Below, piece by piece: positions 33,112 through 41,993 of a DNA stretch of 64,000 nucleotides (within the stretch, counting starts at the first letter, position 1; every line of letters starts with the position of its first letter). The stretch is from Actimicrobium sp035984655. Its GTDB lineage: Bacteria; Pseudomonadota; Gammaproteobacteria; Burkholderiales; Burkholderiaceae_D. Made by a program: the position numbers and the translations under genes. The stretch lies in assembly GCF_035984655.1 (NCBI RefSeq), contig NZ_JAXCHT010000024.1:1-64000 (forward strand), given 5' to 3'. The notes below the pieces were generated by a model. That model saw only the letters and a program-made list of their open reading frames with translations, made no database searches and was not told where the DNA came from.

Positions 33112-35292
33112 TTAGTAAGAAAGCATGGATTCGTCGGTAAGCTGACGGCTGGAACGTAATAATGCGGCGACATCCACGATCAACGACACGCCGCCATCGC
33201 CCAAGATGGTCGCGCCTGAAATGCCGGCCACCTTGCGGTAATTCGATTCAAGATTTTTGACTACCACCTGCTGTTGCCCGACCAGGTCATCGACAAACAA
33301 TCCGGCCTTGCGCCCTTCGGATTCGAGAATCACGACGATGCCTTCGGACGGATCGGTAAAACGCGGCGCGATGCCGAACATCTCATGCAGCGGAATCAAG
33401 GGAAGGTATTCGCCGCGCACCTTGATGACCCGACCCTGGCCGCTGATTTCCTTGACGTCGATCGGACGCGGCTGCAATGACTCGACCACGTAACCCAGCG
33501 GCAGGATGTAGACCTCTTCGCCGACCTTGATTGACATGCCGTCGAGGATCGCCAGCGTCAGCGGCAGCGAGATCGAAATCGTGGTGCCGAATCCCTTGGC
33601 CGAGCGGATGTCGACCACGCCGCCCATCGCGGTGATGTTGCGCTTGACCACATCCATGCCGACGCCGCGTCCGGACACATCGGTGACCGTCTCGGCGGTG
33701 GAAAAACCAGGTGCGAAAATCAGTTGCCAGACCTCGCCATCGGTCATCGAATCGGACACCGTCAAGCCGTTTTGCGCGGCCTTCTCAAGGATGCGTGCGC
33801 GGTTCAGACCACCGCCATCATCACTGACCTCGATGACGATATTGCCACCCTGATGTCCGGCGGACAGCGACAGGCGGCCGGTTTCATTCTTGCCGCTGGC
33901 GGCGCGGGCTGCCGGCAATTCGATCCCGTGATCGATACTGTTGCGCACCAGGTGCGTGAGTGGATCGACAATGCGCTCGATGAGACCCTTGTCGAGTTCC
34001 GTGGCGGCGCCATGCGTGACGAAATCGACTTTCTTGCCAAGCTTGTTGGCCAGATCGCGCACCATTCGCGGGAAACGCGAGAACACATAATCCATCGGCA
34101 TCATGCGGATCGACATCACCGATTCCTGCAGATCGCGGGTATTGCGGGTGAGCTGCGAAACACTGTTGAGCAGACGCTCGTGCAACATCGGATCGAGCGA
34201 TTCGGTGCGCTGCTCGATCATCGCCTGCGTGATCACCAGCTCGCCCACCAGGTTGATCAGCTGATCGACTTTTTCGATGCTGACCCGGATCGAGGTTGAT
34301 TCAGCGCTGGCCGCCTTATCGGTTTCACGACGTTGATGGGTGCGCTTGTCGGCTTCGCCGGTGCTGGACGAAACCGGCTGGACTTCCGTAATGGGCAGCA
34401 GATTCTGTTCCGCTTCGCTCTTTGGCTCGGCCGGTGCCGCACTCTGCGCCAGTGGCACGAACGGCGCGAAGAAGCCATAGCCCTGCTGGGTTTCCTGCGC
34501 CAGCAAGGCCGCCTCGTCGTCCGGCGCAGCGCTGTTGCCGCCGCTCGGTGTGAGATTGCCGAAGCGGCTGTCGACCGGCTCGAAAAAGCCGTAACCCGGA
34601 TCCTCCGGCTGAGCGGCGCCGGCCAGCCCAAGCTCGGTAATCCGGATGGTCTCCGGCTCCAGGATGAACGAGCAGATTGCAATGATGTCGTCCGTTCCTT
34701 CATTGGTCGAGAGTACGAACAGGGTGCGCTGGTCGGGCAGCGGCGAGCGCACGATCGCGCCCAGCAGGCCCAGTTCGGAGGCGAGCGCGTCAATGTCGCG
34801 CGCGCCGGCGGCGGGCAGTTCGATGCGAAAGCGATGCCGATAGTCGACCGGCTCTGCACTGGTCACTGGCGCCAGCGCGGCCACTACCTCATGGCGCGGC
34901 ACGATGCGCTCGGACAGCGACTGCAGCAGCATCTGGATATCGCCGACCGCTTCCTGATCTACCGGTGTACCGAGCCGATGCCCATCGAGCTGCATCTTCA
35001 AGATATCCTTGGCGACCAGGAAGGCTTCGACGTGTTCCGCCGTCAGCGCCATTTCACCCTTGCGAATATGGTCGAGCAGGGTTTCCAGCACGTGCGTGAC
35101 CTGGGACAGGTCAGTGATGCCGAACGTCGATGCGCCACCCTTGATGGAATGGGCGGCACGGAAAATCGCATTCAGATCTTCCGGATCGGGATCGGCAACA
35201 TTCACTGCCAGCAGCAGTTTTTCCATCTCGGACAGCAGCTCTTCAGTCTCCTCGAAGAACACCTGAAAAAACTGACTCATGTCGATAGTCAT
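33112..35292 (-). CDS. cheA: Chemotaxis histidine kinase CheA
   Basis: A 726-residue kinase that phosphorylates CheY and CheB. The Hpt domain carries the phosphorylated His in FRAAHSIKGGAST (H48). A P2-like region and an acidic linker follow (about 140-310). Dimerisation and ATPase domains show LVGELVITQAMIEQR, LTHLVRNSIDHGIE (N box), VSDDGGGLNRARI, GFSTAETVTDVSGRG and GVGMDVVKRNI. The C-terminal CheW-like regulatory domain has GEYLPLIPLHEMFGI. The start at 35292 gives MTIDMSQFFQVFFEE; an in-frame ATG at 35280 is possible. An 85-bp gap separates it from the CheY-like gene upstream. Confidence 0.97.
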   Translation of the reverse strand: MTIDMSQFFQVFFEETEELLSEMEKLLLAVNVADPDPEDLNAIFRAAHSIKGGASTFGITDLSQVTHVLETLLDHIRKGEMALTAEHVEAFLVAKDILKMQLDGHRLGTPVDQEAVGDIQMLLQSLSERIVPRHEVVAALAPVTSAEPVDYRHRFRIELPAAGARDIDALASELGLLGAIVRSPLPDQRTLFVLSTNEGTDDIIAICSFILEPETIRITELGLAGAAQPEDPGYGFFEPVDSRFGNLTPSGGNSAAPDDEAALLAQETQQGYGFFAPFVPLAQSAAPAEPKSEAEQNLLPITEVQPVSSSTGEADKRTHQRRETDKAASAESTSIRVSIEKVDQLINLVGELVITQAMIEQRTESLDPMLHERLLNSVSQLTRNTRDLQESVMSIRMMPMDYVFSRFPRMVRDLANKLGKKVDFVTHGAATELDKGLIERIVDPLTHLVRNSIDHGIELPAARAASGKNETGRLSLSAGHQGGNIVIEVSDDGGGLNRARILEKAAQNGLTVSDSMTDGEVWQLIFAPGFSTAETVTDVSGRGVGMDVVKRNITAMGGVVDIRSAKGFGTTISISLPLTLAILDGMSIKVGEEVYILPLGYVVESLQPRPIDVKEISGQGRVIKVRGEYLPLIPLHEMFGIAPRFTDPSEGIVVILESEGRKAGLFVDDLVGQQQVVVKNLESNYRKVAGISGATILGDGGVSLIVDVAALLRSSRQLTDESMLSY

Positions 35293-35377
35293 TGTAGAGC
35301 TCCGTTACTTCGCGCTTCATGGTCGGGTCTGCTCTGCACGCGCGCCAGACTGGCCCGGCAGAGAAAAATTACCGAGG

Positions 35378-35743
35378 TTAGCCGATCACTTTTTTTACGA
35401 CCTCGGTCAGACGTTGCGGGTCGAACGGCTTGACCAGCCAGCCGTTGGCCCCTGCTGCGCGCCCCTTGGCTTTCATCTCGTCGCTCGCTTCGGTGGTGAG
35501 CATCAGAATCGGTACCCGTTGATAGCTCGCCAATGCACGCAGCGAGCGGATCAGCGTCAGCCCGTCCATGCGCGGCATGTTCTGATCGGTCAGCACCAGA
35601 TCGAAGGTTTGCTCCTTGGCCTTGTCGAGTCCGTCCTGGCCATCGACCGCCTCGGTGACCAGATACCCTGCCGCCTTCAGACTGAACACCACCATTTGTC
35701 GAAGTGAACCCGAATCGTCCACTGCCAGTATCGATTTTGCCAT
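35378..35743 (-). CDS. CheY-like response regulator (second copy)
   Basis: A 121-residue single receiver domain. ILAVDDSGSLRQMVV has the acidic pair, LVLTDQNMPRMDG the phosphoacceptor Asp, MLTTEASDEM the conserved Thr and WLVKPFD the conserved Lys. It differs clearly from the canonical CheY at 20787 and resembles the Tsr/CheY-like regulators found just before cheA in many betaproteobacteria. The open frame extends upstream to 35917 but the start MAKSILAVDD at 35743 is the family start. It lies between a CheZ-like gene and cheA; it may be a phosphate sink or act on another target. Confidence 0.93.
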   Translation of the reverse strand: MAKSILAVDDSGSLRQMVVFSLKAAGYLVTEAVDGQDGLDKAKEQTFDLVLTDQNMPRMDGLTLIRSLRALASYQRVPILMLTTEASDEMKAKGRAAGANGWLVKPFDPQRLTEVVKKVIG

Positions 35744-35819
35744 TTGCGCTCCGCGTTGATGTTGTAGTGCTCTTTGATTCCGGGTACTGCGCCACGGCCG
35801 GGCCAGCGCCGTTGACGAC

Positions 35820-36368
35820 TCAAAACAGTTCGATGTCGCCACTTTCCATATGAGTCTGACTGACCGCCTTGCGCAATGCGCCACCGAGTCGCGCGCTGCG
35901 TTCCTCCATGGCGTCATTGATCGCGGCGAGCAATTCGGTCAGATCGTCGATGGTGTTCTCGGGCTGAATCTTCGTCGCGGTGCTGCCCAGGACGTCAAGC
36001 ACTTCGCGCATGCCATTGATACGACTCAAGGTGCGATTGATCAGCTGGCTGGTCATGTCCTGAAACTGCAGGCCGGTGACCGCAGCATTCACATGACGAC
36101 CGATGTCGTGCTGAATGGCCTTGAGTTGCACTGCATGCTCTGGCGTCGGCGCGCCACCGGCCATGATCAGATCCACCGCCTCCTGCTGCGCGCCAACGGC
36201 GGCATGAATGGCCATGAAACTGGCGCCCAGTTTTTCAATCGCTTCGGCCAACAGCAAGGCGGTTTGCGCAAGATCGGTTTCGACTTCCGACAGATGGTCG
36301 CCACCCTGACCGGCGACACCGCCCAGCAGACGCTTCAGGAACAGCCCGACCTGATTATTTTGTGTCAT
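35820..36368 (-). CDS. CheZ-like chemotaxis protein (putative second CheY-P phosphatase)
   Basis: A 182-residue, mostly helical protein. The start at 36368 (MTQNNQVGLFLKR) has an AGAGGA seven bases upstream. In the middle, GLQFQDMTSQLINRTLS aligns with the catalytic helix of CheZ in this window (AQDFQDLTGQVIKKVTE): the FQDxTxQ-x-I signature is kept. The extreme C-terminus, MESGDIELF, is acidic-hydrophobic like the CheY-binding tail of CheZ (LLDSLGF). The gene directly precedes the second CheY-like gene. Overall similarity to CheZ is otherwise low, so phosphatase activity is inference; a scaffold role is possible. Confidence 0.7.
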   Translation of the reverse strand: MTQNNQVGLFLKRLLGGVAGQGGDHLSEVETDLAQTALLLAEAIEKLGASFMAIHAAVGAQQEAVDLIMAGGAPTPEHAVQLKAIQHDIGRHVNAAVTGLQFQDMTSQLINRTLSRINGMREVLDVLGSTATKIQPENTIDDLTELLAAINDAMEERSARLGGALRKAVSQTHMESGDIELF

Positions 36369-36411
36369 GAAGCCATCCTCTTTCATTCGGTTCAATCGGT
36401 GTTCTGGACCA

Positions 36412-37389
36412 TCAATGCGCAGCAGCCGCAGCCGGGGCCGCCACTGGCGCAACAACCGGCGCCGCTGTTGGCGGCTCTGTCTGGGCGGCGTCGGCGCTGC
36501 CTGTACTGACATCGACCGTGCGCGATCCTTCATTGGCGGCGGCGTCTTCAGCTTTCTTGTTCATGACAATTATGCTGATGCGGCGATTGATCGGATTGAA
36601 CGGGTTTTCCTTGTCGTAGAGTACTGCGGAAGCCAACCCGACCACACGCAAAACCTTGGTTTCATTCATGCCACCCACTATCAGTTCCTTGCGCGATGCG
36701 TTGGCCCGGTCTGACGACAGCTCCCAATTGCTGTAGCCCTTGTCACCACTGGAATAGGCCGACGCGTCGGTGTGGCCGGACAGGCTGATCTTGTTCGGCA
36801 CGTCATTGAGCGAACGGCCGATCTCACGCAGGATCTCCTTTGTGTAAGGTTGCAATTCGGCCTTGGCGGAAGCAAACATGGGCCGGTTTTGCTCGTCGAT
36901 GATCTGGATGCGCAGGCCTTCACTGGTGATGTCGAGCAGCAGCTGATTCTTGAATTTGTTGAGGAGCGGATTCGATTCGATCACCGCTTCGATTTTTTCT
37001 TTCAGCGCCTTGAGTTGCCCGGCTTCGGCTTTTTCGAGCGCTTCCTTGGCGGCCTTGATGTTGTAGGTTTTCTTCGGCGCTACCGTTTCACCGCGCTTGA
37101 CCTGTCCATCCTTGCGGGTCAGATCCTTGCCGCCGCCCTGGATCACGCTGGAGCTGTCGCCACTGCCCGAACCACCCTGCATGGCCACCGTCAACGGGGT
37201 CTGGAAATACTCGGCAATCCCCTGCAGATTTCCCTTGGCGGTCGAACCCATCAGCCACATCAGCAGGAAGAACGCCATCATTGCTGTCACGAAGTCGGCA
37301 TAGGCGATTTTCCAGGCGCCACCGTGCGCGCCACCGCTGACTTTCTTGATGCGCTTGACAATGATGGGGCGGGTGCCTTCGTCAGCCAT
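36412..37389 (-). CDS. motB: Flagellar motor stator protein MotB
   Basis: A 325-residue stator subunit that anchors the motor to peptidoglycan. The N-terminal motif KIAYADFVTAMMAFFLLMWL contains the single membrane helix with the proton-carrying Asp32. The OmpA-like domain includes RPMFASAKAELQPYT and SLSGHTDASAYSSG, with GVRNWELSADRA-type NWELSSDRANASR. A C-terminal Ala/Pro-rich tail follows the fold. It is 37 bp downstream of motA on the same strand. Confidence 0.97.
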   Translation of the reverse strand: MADEGTRPIIVKRIKKVSGGAHGGAWKIAYADFVTAMMAFFLLMWLMGSTAKGNLQGIAEYFQTPLTVAMQGGSGSGDSSSVIQGGGKDLTRKDGQVKRGETVAPKKTYNIKAAKEALEKAEAGQLKALKEKIEAVIESNPLLNKFKNQLLLDITSEGLRIQIIDEQNRPMFASAKAELQPYTKEILREIGRSLNDVPNKISLSGHTDASAYSSGDKGYSNWELSSDRANASRKELIVGGMNETKVLRVVGLASAVLYDKENPFNPINRRISIIVMNKKAEDAAANEGSRTVDVSTGSADAAQTEPPTAAPVVAPVAAPAAAAAH

Positions 37390-37426
37390 GATCGCTCTCT
37401 GTGCCTGGTTTCATGACTGGGTCCCG

Positions 37427-38287
37427 TTATTTCGACTTGGCCAGCTTGATGTGTTCTTCCAGTTCGCCAAAGGATGGCCGCTCTGTCGAGAACAGCACCT
37501 TGCGTCCGAACTCCACCGCAAGTGCCGGCGCGTAACCATTCAAACTCGCCAATAACGTCACTTTGATGCATTGATAGATCTTCGACGATTCATGCAGCTT
37601 CTGTTCCAGCAAGCCCGACAGCGGACCGACAAATCCATAGGCCAGCAGGATGCCGAGGAAGGTGCCGACCAGCGCGTGGGCGATCAGGATGCCCAGCTCG
37701 GCGGGTGGCAAGCCCACCGACTCCATGGTGTGCACCACGCCCATCACCGCGGCGACGATACCGAATGCCGGCAGGCCGTCGCCCAGCTTGGCAACGCAAT
37801 GCACCGGCACTTCGCCTTCGGCATGATGGGTTTCAATTTCGTTATCCATCAGGTTTTCGATCTGGAAGGCATCCATGTTCCCGGACACCATCAGGCGCAA
37901 ATAGTCAGTGATGAATTCGACCACGTGATGGTCATGCAGAATCGATGGATACTTGCTGAAGATAGCGCTGTCTTCCGGCTTCTCGACATCGCCCTCGATC
38001 GACATCAGGCCTTCCTTGCGCACCTTGGTCAGAATCTCGAACAGCAATGACATCAGATCCATGTAGAGGGCCTTGGTGAATTTCGAGCCCTTGAACAGGG
38101 TCGGAATCGACTTCAGCGTGGCCTTCATCGCCTTGCCGTTGTTTCCGACCAAAAATGCGCCGACGGCTGCGCCGCCGATCATCAACAGTTCCAGCGGCTG
38201 AAACAGCGCCGGCAAATGGCCACCCGCCAACGCAAAGCCGCCGAACACCGACAGCATCACAACGACATATCCAATGATCACTAACAA
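37427..38287 (-). CDS. motA: Flagellar motor stator protein MotA
   Basis: A 286-residue proton-channel subunit with four membrane helices. It starts with TTG at 38287, giving MLVIIGYVVVML, which is exactly where MotA proteins begin; GGAG lies about eight bases upstream. Further blocks are IGGAAVGAFLVGN, the cytoplasmic loop with HHAEGEVPVHCVAKLGDGL, and GIVAAVMGVVHTM. It would form the proton-driven stator with MotB. The 253 bp upstream (38288-38540) are AT-rich and should hold its promoter, although no clean flagellar sigma-28 site was recognised. Confidence 0.97.
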   Translation of the reverse strand: MLVIIGYVVVMLSVFGGFALAGGHLPALFQPLELLMIGGAAVGAFLVGNNGKAMKATLKSIPTLFKGSKFTKALYMDLMSLLFEILTKVRKEGLMSIEGDVEKPEDSAIFSKYPSILHDHHVVEFITDYLRLMVSGNMDAFQIENLMDNEIETHHAEGEVPVHCVAKLGDGLPAFGIVAAVMGVVHTMESVGLPPAELGILIAHALVGTFLGILLAYGFVGPLSGLLEQKLHESSKIYQCIKVTLLASLNGYAPALAVEFGRKVLFSTERPSFGELEEHIKLAKSK

Positions 38288-38540
38288 GCAGATACTCCGG
38301 TCAATACTGAGGGCACAAGCCGCTCAAGGGTTGGCAATTCACTGCTTGGCAGATCACCGTTTGCGCACCATCCGTGGCGAACGTTTTCCAAAGAAGTGGC
38401 CGCAATGTTGTCACCTGTACCAATGTAAAAAGCTTGAGATAATTCCCGTTAAGAATTTACCACAGGTAACTGTTTACGAGCACATAAATCCCGAGTGTAA
38501 GACTATTTTGCGCAACGAAAATGGTGTGTTAAGGGATTTT

Positions 38541-39344
38541 TCAGGAAGTGCTGTTGGCGCGAGACACCATTTGCCACACGTGCAACTGCCGGTCGTCACC
38601 GGCCAAGGGATGGGTCCGGTCGGCCGGATGTCCAGGGATCGGAAAGGCATAACTGATCAACAATGCACCCGGTCGCATCTCGGCACACGCCTTCGTCCAG
38701 AGTGCCGGCATGGCTGCTGGCGACAGGTAGGCGAAGACGACGTCAAAGGCCTCAAGATCGAGCTTCTGATAGTCACCGCAGAGAAAACGGGCAGTGCTGC
38801 CGGAGAGACTGCCGCGCAGGCGGCTGATCAGCCACGGCAATGGCGCCAGCTCGATGCCGGTGAACTGACAGTCGGCGCGGGTACGCGCGAGCTCAAGCAC
38901 CAGGCCACCGATTCCGCTACCGATATCGACGCCCTGCAACGCGCGCCCGGGCGGCAACAGGGCGGCCACGGCGCGCCACACCCGTGCACCGGACAAGTAC
39001 AGTGGCACCTGGGTGCGCCAGGTACTCCAGTACAGACTGGTCATGAGCAAAAACGCCAGCAGGAAGATCCAGGGAGGCAACGCCGCCGCTTGCAACAGGA
39101 TGGCAGCCGGGGCGAACAGGAGCTGAATCAGCAACCACCACCACGCCAGTCGGCGCCAGCGCGACAACAACGCCGCCACGACGCCCTGGGCCAGGGCGGC
39201 TGCCAGCGCCGGCACGGACACGCCGCTGCGGGCCAGCCACACATGAATGATCGAAACGACAATGAATGCGGAAAGTTGCAGCGCCAGCGCCTTGAGTGCG
39301 GGCGTGCGTAAGAGGGAAGGCAGATGTGCGGGGAACAGTGACAA
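38541..39344 (-). CDS. Class I SAM methyltransferase fold with N-terminal membrane helices
   Basis: A protein of about 267 residues. Four hydrophobic stretches fill residues of about 15-115 (for example WWWLLIQLLFAPAAILLQAA and WIFLLAFLLMTSLYW). The rest is a methyltransferase-like fold, with the SAM-binding motif GVDIGSGIGGLVLELA, FTGIELAPLPW, and FDVVFAYLSPAAMPALW. Substrate unknown. The frame begins with TTG at 39344; the true start is uncertain. It lies between motA and flhC but has no known role in flagella. Confidence 0.75.
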   Translation of the reverse strand: MSLFPAHLPSLLRTPALKALALQLSAFIVVSIIHVWLARSGVSVPALAAALAQGVVAALLSRWRRLAWWWLLIQLLFAPAAILLQAAALPPWIFLLAFLLMTSLYWSTWRTQVPLYLSGARVWRAVAALLPPGRALQGVDIGSGIGGLVLELARTRADCQFTGIELAPLPWLISRLRGSLSGSTARFLCGDYQKLDLEAFDVVFAYLSPAAMPALWTKACAEMRPGALLISYAFPIPGHPADRTHPLAGDDRQLHVWQMVSRANSTS

Positions 39345-39444
39345 AACGACATCCAGAAGGAAAACCGGGTGAAATGACAGGATCGACCGCCACCACCCGT
39401 TTCAGGATCGGCAGCCGCGGACGGCCACCATCATGCCGTCTGAT

Positions 39445-39999
39445 TCAGGCGGTGGCAACTGCCACCCGGGCCGCTTCCTTTGCCTTGCGTGTTTTTCCTG
39501 CGCGCGACGGCATGTGGCACAAACCGCAGACATAGCCGCCGTTCAGATCGAGCTGGTGCACGACAAAGTGGCCGCTGCATTGCTTGCAGATGGCGGTTCC
39601 CAGCATTTTGCTGTCGAAGAACCGCACCAGCGTCCAGGCCCGGGTCAGCGACAAGACCGGCTCCTCGCCTGCTTCGGGCCCCATCTGCTCCAGATACAGC
39701 TTGTAAGCCTTGACAACGGCCTCGATCCCGCTGATATGGGCGTGTTCCTGCAGAAATTTATAGATGTTAATGAACAGCGAGGAATGGACATTCGGCTGCC
39801 AGGTGATGAACCAGTCGGTCGAAAATGGCAGCATGCCTTTTGGCGGCGAGACGCCTTTGAGTTCCTTGTACAGGTTTAGCAGGCGCTCGCGGGACAGGCG
39901 GGTCTCCGACTCCAGCAACTGCAGCCGCGCTCCCAGATGGATCAATTCCATGGCCAACTGGATTTCCTGCGACTCTGTTACGACACTTTTCCTGGCCAT
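39445..39999 (-). CDS. flhC: Flagellar transcriptional activator FlhC
   Basis: A 184-residue subunit of the FlhD4C2 master regulator of flagellar and chemotaxis genes. The zinc-binding cysteines are visible in TAICKQCSGHF and GGYVCGLCHMP near the C-terminus. The N-terminal part has AMELIHLGARLQLLESETRLSRE, split here for reading, and a TDWFITWQPNVHSSLF segment that is highly typical of FlhC. It follows flhD after 50 bp on the same strand. The C-terminus has a short basic, Ala-rich extension. Confidence 0.97.
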   Translation of the reverse strand: MARKSVVTESQEIQLAMELIHLGARLQLLESETRLSRERLLNLYKELKGVSPPKGMLPFSTDWFITWQPNVHSSLFINIYKFLQEHAHISGIEAVVKAYKLYLEQMGPEAGEEPVLSLTRAWTLVRFFDSKMLGTAICKQCSGHFVVHQLDLNGGYVCGLCHMPSRAGKTRKAKEAARVAVATA

Positions 40000-40049
40000 G
40001 ATGTCACTCCGACGATGTGCTTGTTACGGCGGCGGCTGCCGGCCGCGAA

Positions 40050-40367
40050 TCAGGAAATTTCTTCGACGGCCTGGCTGGCCATCAGAATCGCAGCGTGCGA
40101 TTGCGACAACGCGCGGTCTTTGTTGTAGTTGGTAAGCATCCCAAGGATCGCACCATCGTCGAAGCGGAAGCGTGCCAGCATCATGTTGGTGCCGGACAAC
40201 TTGAGAATCTGGGCATTGTTCAAACCGTGGATCAGATCAGCGATTTCGCTGCTGATGCCAAGCCGGTAGATCGCGGTCGCCTTATCGGATCGAATCATTT
40301 GCTGTGCCAGCATCAGATAGCCCAGATTTGCATCGCGGATTTCAGCCATCATCACGTTCGTGTCCAT
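40050..40367 (-). CDS. flhD: Flagellar transcriptional activator FlhD
   Basis: A 105-residue subunit of the FlhDC master activator. LGYLMLAQQMIRSDKATAIYRLG and the following segments are typical of betaproteobacterial FlhD. The frame reaches 40439 but the ATG at 40367 (MDTNVMMAEIRDANL), with GAGGGG about eight bases upstream, matches the family start. It is the first gene of flhDC and is preceded by a 606-bp region with several inverted and direct repeats, so transcription or mRNA structure may be heavily regulated. Confidence 0.96.
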   Translation of the reverse strand: MDTNVMMAEIRDANLGYLMLAQQMIRSDKATAIYRLGISSEIADLIHGLNNAQILKLSGTNMMLARFRFDDGAILGMLTNYNKDRALSQSHAAILMASQAVEEIS

Positions 40368-40392
40368 TGTCGTGCCCCTCACCGTTTGACCT

Positions 40393-40444
40393 GCCAAGCG
40401 GTTTTGCTTGGCCAGTGAATGCATTTTGCTTGGGCGCAACCAAG
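40393..40444. promoter_or_regulatory. Paired hairpins in the flhDC leader
   Basis: Two adjacent perfect inverted repeats lie just upstream of flhD: GCCAAGC/GCTTGGC (40393-40412, loop GGTTTT) and GCTTGG/CCAAGC (40427-40444). They share the direct repeat TTTTGCTTGG (40402-40411 and 40424-40433). The left and right arms could also pair across, giving alternative structures in the flhD leader mRNA. Confidence 0.45.
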
Positions 40445-40501
40445 CCGGGAATAGGCACTAGGAGGTATTTCTTGACGGTAATTGGGCGGCAATAGACGAC
40501 G

Positions 40502-40557
40502 GTGTTTGTCTTACAAACACAACGCGTACAGGCAAACACATCGCATGTTGCGATGTG
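40502..40557. promoter_or_regulatory. Two operator-like inverted repeats upstream of flhDC
   Basis: GTGTTTG/CAAACAC (40502-40520, 5-base spacer) and CACATCGCA/TGCGATGTG (40537-40557, 3-base spacer) are perfect inverted repeats 16 bases apart. Either could bind a dimeric regulator of flhDC or fold in the transcript. Confidence 0.45.
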
Positions 40558-40674
40558 GAAAATGAGGACAGTCGTGGCTTTCGGGCACATTCCGCCTCAA
40601 CCAAAAAATAATTGATTCAGGCGATAAAGCGCGGTTTTTAACCTTTTCAGGCCACTATTTCTTTACAGTTGCAG

Positions 40675-40849
40675 ACCCTAAATCGGGCTATTTCCCGCAG
40701 ATTGTTGCGTTGCCGCAACCCTGCTTCTTTATTAACGGCAGCCGAAACGGGAACTTTAGGGTTTATTCAAAATAAATTTGAATTGATTTCGACAGCCTTC
40801 CCCGCTTCTTGCACAGGTAACGGCCAGCGAATCGGGAACTTTAGGGTTG
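40675..40849. repeat. Three TTTAGGGT boxes upstream of flhDC
   Basis: CGGGAACTTTAGGGTT occurs twice in direct orientation (about 40748-40763 and 40834-40849, 86 bases apart). The octamer core TTTAGGGT occurs a third time inverted at 40675-40682. The spacing is near eight helical turns, compatible with cooperative binding. Confidence 0.5.
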
Positions 40850-40973
40850 CGAGAAGAAATATTTTCGAATCGGTCGCGATGCCGGCGCCGGCATGCGGGA
40901 CCTGCAGGCAGAGACGCGCCAACCCGGCAACCTGCGCCACCCGAGCGGGATGGCGCAGAGTGCCGGGCCGGGC

Positions 40974-41816
40974 TTAGTTGGTGTAGTCCTTGGGTGCCCT
41001 GCGCTCGTGCATGTCGACGCAGAACGGCAGCGATGCGTATTCGGTCTTGTCGCATTGATGGGCTTCGCAGATGCCACGACTGATGAAGTTGGGGCGGTCT
41101 GCACACATCTGCTGCGGCGTCTTGCGTTCAACGACAGCCGCTTTCGCCTGGCGCGCCAATTCAGCCTGCCGCGCACGCGCATCTGCTTCGCGGCCACGCT
41201 CGGCCTCATCCGCCTTGGCCCGCAGTTCCTCATCCGACTTGCGCTGGGTATCGAGCTCAACCTTGCGGCGCGCCTCGGCCTCACGGCGGGCTTTGAGCCG
41301 GTCGGCCCGAAGCGCCTGCGCCGCCAGTTGTGCTGCAGCAGTGATCGGCACCGTCGCGGCAGGCTCCGGAGTACTTGGCAATGGCAATTCGGTAATCACG
41401 GGCGCACCAGGAGCAATTACCGGTGGCGCGGCGACCACGGCAACCGGCGCTGGCGCCGGCTGCACCGTCGCTACATGGCCCGGCCGGTTGGTCCACCAGC
41501 CGGCCACGGCGACGATCAGCACCAGCACGACCGCGCCGATCAACAACGTTGGCGGCTTGCGCGATGCCGGTTGCAGCTTGCGCATCGGGGCTGGTCGTGT
41601 GGCATCGGACGTGTCGATCGACTTCGGGGTTGCGCCGGCCGCCATCGCTGGCTTCTGGCGCACCGCAACTTGGGGGACCGATGACACCGGCTCAGAGGCC
41701 GCAACGTTCGCCTCCGCCGGGCCGGTTCCCGGCAGCGGCAACCTGAACGCACACTTCGCACAAAATTTGGCAGTTTCTGAATTCGCCGCGCCGCAGTGAC
41801 CACACTTCAAGGGCAT
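40974..41816 (-). CDS. Zinc-ribbon membrane protein of unknown function
   Basis: A 280-residue protein. The N-terminus MPLKCGHCGAANSETAKFCAKC is a four-cysteine zinc ribbon, shown here across its first 22 residues as CGHC and CAKC pairs. One membrane helix (about 90-110, TLLIGAVVLVLIVAVAGWW) follows, then a Pro/Ala-rich stretch, a charged coiled-coil-like segment (about 165-235) and a Cys-containing tail (CADRPNFISRGICEAHQC). Topology would put the ribbon in the cytoplasm and the tail in the periplasm. The function is not recognised. Confidence 0.75.
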   Translation of the reverse strand: MPLKCGHCGAANSETAKFCAKCAFRLPLPGTGPAEANVAASEPVSSVPQVAVRQKPAMAAGATPKSIDTSDATRPAPMRKLQPASRKPPTLLIGAVVLVLIVAVAGWWTNRPGHVATVQPAPAPVAVVAAPPVIAPGAPVITELPLPSTPEPAATVPITAAAQLAAQALRADRLKARREAEARRKVELDTQRKSDEELRAKADEAERGREADARARQAELARQAKAAVVERKTPQQMCADRPNFISRGICEAHQCDKTEYASLPFCVDMHERRAPKDYTN

Positions 41817-41993
41817 CTCCTTCGTTTATCCGGTTTCCGTACATGCGGTCACCGTCTTGCGTGGGATCGAACATGTTCACAGTGCGAGGATTATGCCTGT
41901 TGCATGCGGCAAATCCAACCGCTACCATCAGAAGCCGGGGCGGAAGCCTGCAAAGCGATGTCAACCATACCTGAATCGATCGGAAATCGCATT

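Larger units (their letters stand above)
40368..40973. other. 606-bp flhDC upstream region
   Basis: No credible gene lies here. It should contain the flhDC promoter and a long leader. It is AT-richer than the neighbours and holds the direct and inverted repeats listed separately. The genes on both sides are on the minus strand. Confidence 0.7.
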
